64,000 bases of DNA from Autumnicola lenta (GTDB lineage: Bacteria; Bacteroidota; Bacteroidia; Flavobacteriales; Flavobacteriaceae): the NCBI RefSeq assembly GCF_031846515.1, contig NZ_JAVRHO010000005.1:62001-126000 (forward strand), in the 5' to 3' direction. Made by a program: the position numbers and the translations under genes. Below, in pieces: positions 9,912-18,475 of the stretch. Each line of letters opens with the position of its first letter. Within the stretch, counting starts at the first letter, position 1. The notes below the pieces were generated by a model. That model worked only from the letters and a program-made list of their open reading frames with translations. It searched no databases and was not told the DNA's origin.

Positions 9912-9935
9912 GTAGACTTCGAGGAGGTGAAGTAA
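9912..9935 (+). pseudogene. Second copy of the dnaK C-terminal tail
   Basis: These 24 bases read VDFEEVK-stop, repeating the last seven codons and stop of dnaK at 9866-9889. The copies differ at four positions, all silent (GAA/GAG twice, GTC/GTG, TAG/TAA). The copy is out of frame with dnaK and lies after its stop, so it should not be translated as part of DnaK. Confidence 0.65.
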
Positions 9936-10038
9936 GCAGAGAATAGATTTTGCATAGCAAAATCTTGTGTATCGCTTATCCAGACAAGGGAGGATCTTCC
10001 CTCCTATCTTCCTTAAAAGTGGAGGAATTATAAAAGCA

Positions 10039-10078
10039 AAAGCGCAATCATTAATTTGATTGCGCTTTTTTTGTTTTT
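10039..10078 (+). terminator. Rho-independent terminator after dnaK
   Basis: AGCGCAATCA (10041-10050) and TGATTGCGCT (10057-10066) form a perfect 10-bp stem with loop TTAATT, followed by eight T residues. Confidence 0.9.
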
Positions 10079-10126
10079 TATGCGCAACCATTCCGGAGTT
10101 TCAGCATCTAGTTAAAAACCATTAAT

Positions 10127-10726
10127 ATGAAAAGATTTATTTTCTTAATTTTTATTGTACTGGGATGCAGTCCTGAAGCGGAAAAAGACAGTTTTACAGA
10201 TGATCCGGTTACCCTGAATGTAGGCACCGTCGAAAATTGTGCAGAAACAGAAACACTTTGTGCAATGAGTAATGTATGCGGAGAAGAATTTTTAAATCTG
10301 ATTGATTATCAATATGTAAGTCCGCAACTGGAATTCACTATGTATTTCAGTTCAGAAATCCAGGATAATCTTTCACTGGAAGTACTACAGAATAATTTCG
10401 AATATGTAATTTTTGCTTTACCATTTCCTGAACAAAAAACGGCTACTACTTCTTTTGGTTATAGTAATACAATTACCGCACTGGATAATCCCGGACAGGA
10501 AGGTTTCATACTTACAATTGCTGATTACGAAGAAGGTGTTATTAGCGGTACACTTACTGGTAAATTAACCGAAATAAGCAAATATACCAAGTCAGATGAT
10601 CCTGAATGCATTATGGAAGACGTAGTAGGAGTGTGCGAGGAGGAAATAGCAGTGGAAAAAGAAGTAACTGTTGACTTTAGTTTTTGTCTGGAAAATTATT
10701 CCAACTCTGATTCCACGGTTGATTAA
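10127..10726 (+). CDS. Hypothetical lipoprotein
   Basis: 199 residues with a lipoprotein signal (MKRFIFLIFIVLGCS, lipid attachment at Cys14). The mature part has several cysteines (CAETETLCAM, NVCGEEF, ECIMEDVVGVCEEE, FCLEN), suggesting disulfides outside the cytoplasm. No family recognised. It is the first of three small lipoproteins before the PhoX-like gene. Gaps of 140-190 bases argue against one tight operon. Confidence 0.7.
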   Translation: MKRFIFLIFIVLGCSPEAEKDSFTDDPVTLNVGTVENCAETETLCAMSNVCGEEFLNLIDYQYVSPQLEFTMYFSSEIQDNLSLEVLQNNFEYVIFALPFPEQKTATTSFGYSNTITALDNPGQEGFILTIADYEEGVISGTLTGKLTEISKYTKSDDPECIMEDVVGVCEEEIAVEKEVTVDFSFCLENYSNSDSTVD

Positions 10727-10867
10727 ATTATTAAAAAAACACTTCTGTAACTGATTGTTGCAGTAACATGAGGAACCGCTTAAAATCTGGCATCTGATGA
10801 TAACAGAATCAAATTACTTCTCAGAACTTCGGAATAATTTTTTTGAATAACTTAAATCAGATTTACT

Positions 10868-11260
10868 ATGAAAAATGTACTGGCATGCTTATTATTTGTC
10901 TCAGGAATCGTGACTTCCTGTGATTATGAAGATGAGGCAATGGATGAAATCAATGCGCAAGCTGAACTTCAGAATGCCTGTACAGCAGAGAATCCTTTGG
11001 AACTGGAATGGATGCAGGAGTTGATTGCTGAGTTGCATTGCGGCAATTATGCCTGTAAAGTTGCTATTCTGAAAAGTGAGTATGCAGGGGAAACAGTTTT
11101 TTACATTCAGATGGTAGATCCTTTGTGCTTTGGGTTCGAAAAAATAGATTTATACGACTGTGTTGGAGAAAAGGTAAAAGAATTTACTCTTGAAGAAAGC
11201 AGGGAGTTTGTAAATAGTCCTGACCATGAAGCTGAACAAATTTTTAGCCGTAATGTGTAA
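10868..11260 (+). CDS. Hypothetical small lipoprotein
   Basis: 130 residues. The N-terminus MKNVLACLLFVSGIVTSCDY has a clear lipobox (VTSC, Cys18). The mature part has four more cysteines (NACTAEN, LHCGNYACK, PLCFGF, YDCVGEK), a spacing that suggests paired disulfides. LHCGNYACKVAILKSEYAGE and VFYIQMVDPLCF look like a compact beta domain. No family recognised. Confidence 0.7.
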   Translation: MKNVLACLLFVSGIVTSCDYEDEAMDEINAQAELQNACTAENPLELEWMQELIAELHCGNYACKVAILKSEYAGETVFYIQMVDPLCFGFEKIDLYDCVGEKVKEFTLEESREFVNSPDHEAEQIFSRNV

Positions 11261-11420
11261 ATAAAAACCTTATGGACTGTGTGGTCAAGAAAATCATACT
11301 TATGAAATGTAATTCTTTCCTGGTCAGGGAGTAATTCTCATATCGGTTTGTTGTTTACAAGAGAACACACAGAAAATACTACTATAAAATTTCTAACAAT
11401 ATCAAAAACTATATAACCTT

Positions 11421-11807
11421 ATGAAAAAAATAATAATTTTAATCATTGCGATTACTGTATCAATTAGTTGCTCAAATGATGATGACAACAGCAATCAATC
11501 TGAAATAGAGATTCGATTATCCAATACCAGTCAGGTCGATTTTAAAAATGTTATAGTAAATACTTCAAATGAATATGTAGCGTTTGGAGATATAGATGCA
11601 GGGCAAACTACAGAATACAAAATATTCGAAACCGCCTATAGATATGCCTTTATTGAACTGGAAATAGATGGGGAAACATACACTATCCAGCCAATAGACT
11701 ACGTTGGAGAAACACCTCTCGAAAATGGCAAATACACCTATCAAATTGATGCGGACGACTCCCAGGCACGATATGGGAAGTTAAATTTGACATTCGTTGA
11801 GGATTAA
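11421..11807 (+). CDS. Hypothetical small lipoprotein
   Basis: 128 residues. MKKIIILIIAITVSISCSND is a lipoprotein signal with Cys17, followed by an acidic linker (NDDDNSNQSE) that may favour surface export. The mature part (IEIRLSNTSQVDFKNVIVNT, then GDIDAGQTTEYKIFETAYRY) looks like one small beta-sandwich. No family assigned. Confidence 0.7.
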   Translation: MKKIIILIIAITVSISCSNDDDNSNQSEIEIRLSNTSQVDFKNVIVNTSNEYVAFGDIDAGQTTEYKIFETAYRYAFIELEIDGETYTIQPIDYVGETPLENGKYTYQIDADDSQARYGKLNLTFVED

Positions 11808-11996
11808 AAAACGGTTTATCAAAACTTTTGATAGATAGTACCTGATTCCAGGATATTTAAGCTTGTCTACTAACACAGGCTTAACCTTCGTAATTTTAAG
11901 TTGAACCTTTATTAATACAAGCACTAAAATGAGTTAACGCACATGATCATGGTGGCGGCTAGTTTTGTTAAAACAATAAACTATAAACCAAAAGCC

Positions 11997-13577
11997 ATGA
12001 AAAACATGCAAAAACTGATTTTTAAAATTTTTATTTTTTCTATTGTAGTGACATTTTTTAATGCCTGTGAAGTAGAAGACGGGATTGATGGAGTAGACGG
12101 AAGGGACGGAGTAGATGGTGTGGATGGAAGAGACGGAGTTGACGGACAGGATGGTGTAGACGGTGAAGACGGGGAGGATCTCGTTAATCAGGCGGGTATT
12201 TTTGAAAACAAGTCCAGTGTAGATCCTTTAGTTGCACTTTCACCTCAGTTTAATTTCGTAAAAGCCTATTCCTTACTAAGTACGCCAGATGTTGTAGGAG
12301 ATGGATTCCAATTAGCAGGTTCTGCAGATGGTGCAGGTTTTCTTAAAGATGGAGACGGTTATATGTATGTGGTAAATTGCGAAGACAGTTATGCAGTGGC
12401 AAGAATCCGTCTAGATGAAAATTTTAATCCGGTTTCGGGGGATTATTTATTAGATTCAGGTGTTTCAGATTATGCAAGACAGTGTTCTGCCACTATGTGG
12501 GAAGCCGCTATACATGGTGGAAGTAAAGATATCTTTTTATCTGCTTCAGAAAGTTTGCATTATGATGTAAAAGGCATCGATCCATGGGTGGAAACTCCTA
12601 CCCCAAATGCAGATTTTGGACTGGATGCACTTGGGGAATTCTCATGGGAGAATGCAGTGCCACTTCCGCAAAATGCTTATTCCGGTAAAACTGTAATTGT
12701 TGGGGGAGATGATGACTCCAGTAATTCTGAAGGTCAGGTGGTTCTCTATTATTCTGAAAACGGAGATGACGATCTTGAAAATGGAAAAGTTTATGTACTA
12801 AGGACAAAAGAGGTTTCAGACGGAGCAGGTGGCTTACAGCCTGTTAATGAGGATGAAATATATTCTGAAGCGCATTTTGATCGAAGTGTTTCTTATGAAG
12901 TGGAGTTTGTAGAAATCGAAAATGCTGCCGATATGACCAAAGATGAAGTGGAAGCTGCAAGCAACGATGTTTTAGCTACGCACTTTATGAGGGTTGAAGA
13001 TGTAGATTACCAAAAAGGATCTGATGCAAACGGAAGAAATGTATTTTTCGCAGTTACCGGCCGCGGCCCAGGTGCCGGAACGTTCAACGATTGGGGTACG
13101 GTGTACAAACTGGAATTGGATGAAGAATCTCCGTTAACCGGAAAATTAACTCAGATAGTGAGCGGTAATACAGATACCAACAATATGGATGGGAATCTTG
13201 CTGCACTGCAGAGCCCTGATAATATTTGTGTGACTGAGAATTTTGTTTATATTCAGGAAGATCCAAACTCCTTTAGCAGGGGGCATGCTGCACAAATTTA
13301 CCAAAGTGATCTTAGTGGTAATAACATCCATAAAGTTCTGGAATTGGTGGTGAGACAGGATCTTGCTCCAAACAATAGCACCGGACTTAGCGGGGAGTTT
13401 GGGGCACTTATAGACGTATCTGATAAAGTTGGAATTCCCGGAACTTTTATTCTTGCTTTACAGCCGCATTACTGGCAAAGAGAAGAGTATAAAGCTCTTG
13501 ACGGACACGATTTTTCTGAAGTTTATGAAGATGACCAGGCTTCACAACTTGTTATCTTACAAGGTTTGCCAAGATAA
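11997..13577 (+). CDS. PhoX-like (DUF839) lipoprotein with collagen-like stalk
   Basis: 526 residues from ATG 11997. A 54-base-longer reading from 11943 is possible, but the lipoprotein signal begins at MKNMQKLIFK and ends FNAC. Directly after Cys comes a G-x-D-rich collagen-like run of about 30 residues (GIDGVDGRDGVDG and so on), then a beta-propeller-like domain. FLKDGDGYMYVVNCEDSYA and LQSPDNICVTENFVYIQEDP match the PhoX/DUF839 pattern, whose founding members are calcium/iron alkaline phosphatases. Metal ligands were not verified, so phosphatase activity is inference. It ends before a terminator, with a di-haem peroxidase gene next and a phosphate-type porin opposite. Confidence 0.75.
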   Translation: MKNMQKLIFKIFIFSIVVTFFNACEVEDGIDGVDGRDGVDGVDGRDGVDGQDGVDGEDGEDLVNQAGIFENKSSVDPLVALSPQFNFVKAYSLLSTPDVVGDGFQLAGSADGAGFLKDGDGYMYVVNCEDSYAVARIRLDENFNPVSGDYLLDSGVSDYARQCSATMWEAAIHGGSKDIFLSASESLHYDVKGIDPWVETPTPNADFGLDALGEFSWENAVPLPQNAYSGKTVIVGGDDDSSNSEGQVVLYYSENGDDDLENGKVYVLRTKEVSDGAGGLQPVNEDEIYSEAHFDRSVSYEVEFVEIENAADMTKDEVEAASNDVLATHFMRVEDVDYQKGSDANGRNVFFAVTGRGPGAGTFNDWGTVYKLELDEESPLTGKLTQIVSGNTDTNNMDGNLAALQSPDNICVTENFVYIQEDPNSFSRGHAAQIYQSDLSGNNIHKVLELVVRQDLAPNNSTGLSGEFGALIDVSDKVGIPGTFILALQPHYWQREEYKALDGHDFSEVYEDDQASQLVILQGLPR

Positions 13578-13596
13578 ACCTCACTTATTGATATTT

Positions 13597-13627
13597 AAAA
13601 CCTCCGCCATTTGTGCGGAGGTTTTCC
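13597..13627 (+). terminator. Terminator after the PhoX-like gene
   Basis: AAAACCTCCGC (13597-13607) pairs with GCGGAGGTTTT (13615-13625), a perfect 11-bp stem with a T-rich 3' side. It lies only 22 bases before the peroxidase start, so readthrough or a separate promoter is needed for that gene. Confidence 0.8.
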
Positions 13628-13648
13628 TATTAATCTAAAATCTGTAAA

Positions 13649-15508
13649 ATGAAATACCACAAGCTTTTTTTGCTTTTGTTTTTTGTTACTTTTTCATCCT
13701 GTAAAAATAATGAAGAATATGTAGACCTTGCTATAAATAAAGAACAAGCGAAGAAGATCGTTAATTGGTTAAACACCAGAAGCTTCTATCTGGAAAGTAT
13801 TGAGAAGTCCATTGCGCACCTGGAGGAACTGGAAAAAATTGGCCATGATAATGCAAAATCGAAGGAGGTTTTTGCCATGGCCCGGTCAGAATTTAAAAAA
13901 GCAGAACCTTATGCTTCTTATCTGAATCCGCCCGTTGGTCACAGGGTAAACGGACCTGCTTTACCGGTTTTTCTGGAGGATAACAGCAGGACAATGCCTC
14001 CTGTAGGTTTGCAAAAAATAGAGGAAAGTATTTATAAAGGAGGTGTGTCTGAAACAGAATTTTTAGCTGAAGTTGAGGTGACTAAAGGATTAATGATTAA
14101 CCTTAAAGAAAATATTATTAAGCGGGAACTAAATCCTCAGCGGTTCTTTGTTGCTACACATCAGCAGTTGCTAAGAATTATCAGCTTGTCAATTTCGGGT
14201 TTTGATACTCCGGTAAGTCAGTTGGGGTTTGATGAGACCGTCACTTCCCTTCAAAGTTTACTCGAAGTCTATAACAGAAGTATTGCAGGAATAATTATAG
14301 AGAGAAATGAGCAGTTAGATAAGGATTTTCAGCAAAAAATAGCTGAAGCGATTACATTTGTTGAACAAGATAAGAACTTCGAAAATTTTGACAGGTTTAC
14401 TTTTATTCGGGATTATATGAATCCTGTAACTTCTACCTGGGTTGCTGTAAGAAAAGAAAGCAGGCTTTGGGATGGGAAAGTTAGCTCCCCATTCAATTTT
14501 GATGCGTCCACTTTTTTTGAAGAAGATTCTTTTAATGCAAATTTCTTTATGCCTGCGATGAACAGGAATCCTTCAGAAAAACAAATTGCTTTGGGAGAGA
14601 AACTCTTCTTTGATAAAAACCTTTCTGAAGACAAGAAAATGTCTTGCGCCACCTGTCATGTTCCGGAAAATGCTTATTCAGATGGTATGGTGGCTAATCT
14701 GGATAATCAGGGAAATCACCTTCAGCGCAATACTCCCACATTAATAAATGTTGCTTTTCAACAAAGCTTCTTTTGGGACGGTCGTTCAGAAAATTTAATG
14801 GATCAGATTTCTTCAGTTTTTACGAACGATAAAGAGTTTAACACGGGCGTACATCAATTTTCAGAAGGGATTCTTGAAGATCCGGCTTATAAAGAAATGA
14901 TCCGTGAAGCTTTCGGACAAATTTCCGGAAGAAATACCGATGTTATTAAAGCCTTGTCGGCATACATTGCCAGCCTTAATGGTTTTAATTCGAAGTTTGA
15001 TCGTAACATTCGGGGAGAGGAGAATACTTTTACTGCGGAAGAAAAACATGGTTTTAACCTTTTTATGGGCAAAGCACTTTGCGCCACCTGCCATTTTATG
15101 CCGCTTACCAACGGTACGGTACCACCATTTTTTAAGGAGACAGAAAGAGAAGTTATTGGAGTACCCGAAACTGCTCAAAATTTAAAACTGGATGATGATT
15201 TTGGTTTCTATTGGAAATACGGAGTAGAAATTCAGAAGGGTATGTTTAAGACACCAACAGTAAGAAATTCTGCTGTAACAGCACCTTATATGCATAACGG
15301 AGTTTATGAAACGCTGGAGGAAGTAATCGACTTTTATAACTTAGGTGGAGGAGCAGGATTAGGCTTCGATTTGCCGCACCAAACGTTGCCTTTTGATGAA
15401 TTGACTCTCGATGACAGCGAACAAAAAGCTCTAATAGCCTATCTCAAAACCCTTACAGATACAGCTGTTTCAGAAACTAGAGAGAAAAACTTACTGGTGA
15501 ATAATTAA
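13649..15508 (+). CDS. Di-haem cytochrome c peroxidase / MauG family lipoprotein
   Basis: 619 residues. The lipoprotein signal is MKYHKLFLLLFFVTFSSCKN. The N-terminal 300 residues form an alpha-helical region of unknown type, followed by a cytochrome c peroxidase domain. Two c-type haem sites are visible: CATCH near residue 333 (MSCATCHVPENAYSDG) and CATCH near residue 478 (ALCATCHFMPLTNG). The region KTPTVRNSAVTAPYMHNG holds the usual distal methionine or histidine segment. It should reduce H2O2 or oxidise a partner protein in the periplasm. The extra N-terminal domain makes it almost twice the length of a minimal CcpA. Confidence 0.87.
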   Translation: MKYHKLFLLLFFVTFSSCKNNEEYVDLAINKEQAKKIVNWLNTRSFYLESIEKSIAHLEELEKIGHDNAKSKEVFAMARSEFKKAEPYASYLNPPVGHRVNGPALPVFLEDNSRTMPPVGLQKIEESIYKGGVSETEFLAEVEVTKGLMINLKENIIKRELNPQRFFVATHQQLLRIISLSISGFDTPVSQLGFDETVTSLQSLLEVYNRSIAGIIIERNEQLDKDFQQKIAEAITFVEQDKNFENFDRFTFIRDYMNPVTSTWVAVRKESRLWDGKVSSPFNFDASTFFEEDSFNANFFMPAMNRNPSEKQIALGEKLFFDKNLSEDKKMSCATCHVPENAYSDGMVANLDNQGNHLQRNTPTLINVAFQQSFFWDGRSENLMDQISSVFTNDKEFNTGVHQFSEGILEDPAYKEMIREAFGQISGRNTDVIKALSAYIASLNGFNSKFDRNIRGEENTFTAEEKHGFNLFMGKALCATCHFMPLTNGTVPPFFKETEREVIGVPETAQNLKLDDDFGFYWKYGVEIQKGMFKTPTVRNSAVTAPYMHNGVYETLEEVIDFYNLGGGAGLGFDLPHQTLPFDELTLDDSEQKALIAYLKTLTDTAVSETREKNLLVNN

Positions 15509-15524
15509 TACTGAAAGAATTAAT

Positions 15525-15566
15525 GCGCGTTTTCCTGTCTATTTTCAGGTTATCGCGCTTTTTTTT
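15525..15566 (+). terminator. Probable terminator after the peroxidase gene
   Basis: GCGCG at 15525-15529 and CGCGC at 15554-15558 enclose an inner CCTG/CAGG pair, followed by eight T residues. The stem is imperfect but placed directly after the stop. Confidence 0.6.
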
Positions 15567-15610
15567 AGGAGCAGGCTGTCCACTAATTACATCTTTAGAG
15601 ACAATAATGA

Positions 15611-16837
15611 TTAAAAGTGAATATCTACCTGCAGGCGGTACATTAGGCCATCATCTGTGTTATTATCAAAATCATTATAACTAAGATCTGTTTGCACCTT
15701 AAGTTTATGGCCAACAATATACTTCGAGAGGCCTAAAGTGTATTGCTTTTCGATACCGCGATTTATATATTGATTGTCAAGATCAATCCCGGTATAGCGG
15801 CCCACAATCTCATAGTTATTTTTAAAGACATATCCTGCCTGTACATTAATTCCGTCTCCCACCAGAACCACATTTCCGGTAGGACTACCATCTCCATGCA
15901 CAGCTACAGGATCATCTGCGGTACGTTTTGCAGCTTCTGCCATTACATTCAATCCGCGGTACTTGAACATAAGGTCCAGAAAATAAGTGGTAATGTCGGT
16001 TTGATGAAATCCGTCGTTGGTGATCAGGTACCTTCCGGAAACAGAATTTGATCTTACGGCATCATTATTAAAACTATAACTTGCGCCTACTGCTAATTTC
16101 GGTGATGGTTCGCGCTCAAGATCAGCTCCCGAGTAGGCATTAAAATCGCCGAAAGGAAGCACTTCAGCTCTTGCCACAATATGGTGCCCGCCAATATTTC
16201 CAGTGGTCACGTTGCGTCCTTCGCCCTGGGAGAGTGAAATGGCCTCCCTAAAAAGCACATTATCGCCCGCATAAAAAAAGTGGCGTAGCTGCACACCGGT
16301 CTCCCGGTCTACATTAAAGCGGCTGTTTACGAGGGAGCGGTCTACTGTTTGCATATTTGCCGAAGAGATTACCCTTTCCCTGTTTCCCGGTAATTTGGTC
16401 TGCCCCAGCCATAGCTCAAAATTCTGATAAAAATTCCAGAAAATTACTGCATCCAGAATATATCGTGGCGCATTGCCGGTATATTCAGAAGCACCGGAAA
16501 TGTCGCTGTTGGACAGTCCCAACTCAATTTTATATTCCAGTTTTGGAGAATAGGCAAAACCCGAAAATTTTAAACGGGCCCTTCTAACAAGCATGTTGGA
16601 GTTTCCTCTCCTAAGATTTCCATTTTCGGGATAATCCCATTGGGAAGTATAGAGGGACTGGATGCGGGTAGCAAATTTAAAGCTATAGGAACTATCTTTT
16701 GCAGTAAAATTAATAAGTCCTTTTCCGAATTTACTGGACATAATTTCCTGCGCCATAGTATTACATGTTACTATCAGCAAAAATGCCGTTAGCAGGTGCC
16801 ACGGATATCTCATTACTCTTGGTTTTTGTCGGTGCAA
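15611..16837 (-). CDS. OprO/OprP-type (phosphate-selective) porin
   Basis: 408-residue outer-membrane beta-barrel. The signal peptide ends CNTMAQ; translation may begin at 16837 or at the ATG at 16813 (MRYPWHLLTAF). Typical of the porin O/P family are the N-terminal KFATRIQSLYTSQWDY, RRARLKFSGFAYSPKLEYKI, the conserved LWLGQTKLPGNRERVISSAN and the final aromatic-rich strand RLQVDIHF. Family members admit anions such as phosphate or polyphosphate; specificity is not readable here. It converges on the peroxidase gene, with 102 bases between stops. Confidence 0.82.
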   Translation of the reverse strand: MHRQKPRVMRYPWHLLTAFLLIVTCNTMAQEIMSSKFGKGLINFTAKDSSYSFKFATRIQSLYTSQWDYPENGNLRRGNSNMLVRRARLKFSGFAYSPKLEYKIELGLSNSDISGASEYTGNAPRYILDAVIFWNFYQNFELWLGQTKLPGNRERVISSANMQTVDRSLVNSRFNVDRETGVQLRHFFYAGDNVLFREAISLSQGEGRNVTTGNIGGHHIVARAEVLPFGDFNAYSGADLEREPSPKLAVGASYSFNNDAVRSNSVSGRYLITNDGFHQTDITTYFLDLMFKYRGLNVMAEAAKRTADDPVAVHGDGSPTGNVVLVGDGINVQAGYVFKNNYEIVGRYTGIDLDNQYINRGIEKQYTLGLSKYIVGHKLKVQTDLSYNDFDNNTDDGLMYRLQVDIHF

Positions 16838-16894
16838 AGAACCAAAAAGAATGTTAAATTAATGTTATGTAGACATTATGCTTAAATGAAGTTA

Positions 16895-16922
16895 TAAGAA
16901 AAGCCGTCCCGTGAGACGGCTT
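16895..16922 (-). terminator. Terminator of the Nramp-like gene
   Basis: AAGCCGTC (16901-16908) and GACGGCTT (16915-16922) form a perfect stem. On the minus strand it is followed by TTTTCTT. It lies about 160 bases past the transporter stop. Confidence 0.75.
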
Positions 16923-17082
16923 CTTCATAAATCAAGTCGACAAAAACCATGATTAATGAAATTGCTCTAATTAGAGCCAGAACAAAGATTGTTTTTTCTT
17001 CTCTTTCTAATGTGAAGTTAAATTTAAAAAATGGTTATGTTATAAGTAATTTATACTTCAATGCACGTAGCTAATTTAGTTT

Positions 17083-18363
17083 TTACTGAAAAAATGAATA
17101 GTGAATATACACTAAGTTAAAAACCACCAAAAATCCGAAGCAAATCAGGCTGAAAATTGTGTAGTTCTTTTTCGGACGATGTTTTTTCGGCATTTGTTTG
17201 CCGGTGACCAATTTGTAGTTAAACCATGCTAAAAACGGAGCTGATAAAAATGAGAGTCCTGCCGCGAAATCTACCAATATCGTAAAGGAACCGGAAAGAA
17301 AAAACAGGATACAAAGTGACAGCACGGGAATGGCAAATATCGAAATCTGGTAAATCTTCCACTTCTCTTTTTTATCCTGAGGCAAGTCTTTTTCCGGGTT
17401 TTTTAATTCTGAAATCACCCTTGGATACGCATCGGTAACAGTGAGTACAGTACTTAGCATAGTGACAAAAGCAGCTACAGAAATTATGGGTTTGCTCCAG
17501 TTTCCCAACGTCCTTCCGTAGAGATCTATGAGCTGAGTGGCAAATTCCACGCTGTTACTGGAAAAGGAAGTTCCGCTGCCAAACATTACCAGCACTCCAA
17601 GCAGGAAGAATAATAGTCCAATAAAAGCGGCAGAAAGATATCCCACATTAAAGTCTACAAAGGCACCGCGTACAGAAAGTTTCTGTTTTGCCTGCACAGC
17701 TTTTTCCTTAGTCCAGATGCTGTGCCAAACAGAAGCATCGAGCGGTATGGGCATCCACCCCATAAATGCTATAACAAAACCTATACTTGCGGTTGTCCAT
17801 ACAGAGGGAGCTTCAGTATTTACGGCATCTCCCACCGTTCCTGCACCAAAAGCCATGACCACAGCAACCAATGTGGCAATAGTCAAAAAGCTAACAATAA
17901 TTTTCATACTCTTATCCAGCCCGGGATATTTCCCGATAAGCAACAGCGCAATACAAGAACCCAGGATTACAAAACTCCAGATAAAAGGAGACCAACCAAA
18001 ATTAAAAAGTCGTTCAGCAAGACCGGCGGTAACGATCGTGACCGCGGCCTGGATAATAAACATACTTCCTGTTGTGATGATTATATAGATCCAATATGGA
18101 AAACGCCCCATCTTTTTATAACCAGCGATGAGATGCTCTCCTGTGGCCGCGGCATATCGTGGGCCAAATTCCAGAAATGGATATTTAGAGATACAGGCGA
18201 TGATCAATGCCCAGATCAGGATAAAACCATAATCAGCGCCGGCACGCGTAGCCTGAATAAGATGAGAAACTCCAATAGCAGCTCCCGCCAGCAGAAATCC
18301 GGGGCCAATACTTTTAAGCAAAGAGGTTTTAGATTTTTTAGCTGAAGAAGATTTCTGTTTCAT
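17083..18363 (-). CDS. Nramp-related transporter lacking the canonical metal motifs
   Basis: 426 residues with about eleven hydrophobic segments and the Nramp/LeuT-type start KSIGPGFLLAGAAIG. True Nramp proteins have DPGN in helix 1 and MPHN in helix 6. Here helix 1 reads GAAIGVSHLIQ (residues 27-37) and helix 6 reads GWMPIPLDASVW, so Asp, Asn, Met-Pro-His and Asn are largely replaced. A basic, serine-rich N-terminus (SSSAKKSKTS) precedes the membrane part. The substrate is therefore uncertain: divalent metal, or another cation or organic solute. Monocistronic with its own terminator. Confidence 0.78.
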   Translation of the reverse strand: MKQKSSSAKKSKTSLLKSIGPGFLLAGAAIGVSHLIQATRAGADYGFILIWALIIACISKYPFLEFGPRYAAATGEHLIAGYKKMGRFPYWIYIIITTGSMFIIQAAVTIVTAGLAERLFNFGWSPFIWSFVILGSCIALLLIGKYPGLDKSMKIIVSFLTIATLVAVVMAFGAGTVGDAVNTEAPSVWTTASIGFVIAFMGWMPIPLDASVWHSIWTKEKAVQAKQKLSVRGAFVDFNVGYLSAAFIGLLFFLLGVLVMFGSGTSFSSNSVEFATQLIDLYGRTLGNWSKPIISVAAFVTMLSTVLTVTDAYPRVISELKNPEKDLPQDKKEKWKIYQISIFAIPVLSLCILFFLSGSFTILVDFAAGLSFLSAPFLAWFNYKLVTGKQMPKKHRPKKNYTIFSLICFGFLVVFNLVYIHYSFFQ

Positions 18364-18378
18364 ATAATTTCGAATTAT

Positions 18379-18475
18379 CTGAATAAGTCATACGAGCGTA
18401 GCGAAGTAATCTTATTCAGCGATTGCTTCAATGCATTGGCATCTCGAAATGATTTTTAGCACACGGCACATGAAA
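18379..18475. repeat. Intergenic palindromic repeat
   Basis: CTGAATAAG (18379-18387) and CTTATTCAG (18411-18419) are a perfect 9-bp inverted repeat around CATACGAGCGTAGCGAAGTA. The following CGATTGCTTCAATGC and CATCTCGAAATGA resemble the common bacterial intergenic words built on ATTGCTTCG/CGAAGCAAT. It lies between two same-strand genes. Confidence 0.55.

Noticed and set aside
12073..12180. CRISPR-like short repeats
   Set aside because: The repeats are the in-frame G-x-D codons of the collagen-like stalk, with no spacers.
17537..18345. Long plus-strand frames (183 and 207 codons) opposite the Nramp-like gene
   Set aside because: Low-complexity products rich in Ser, Thr and Lys, without a start signal. 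They mirror the membrane-protein codons on the minus strand.
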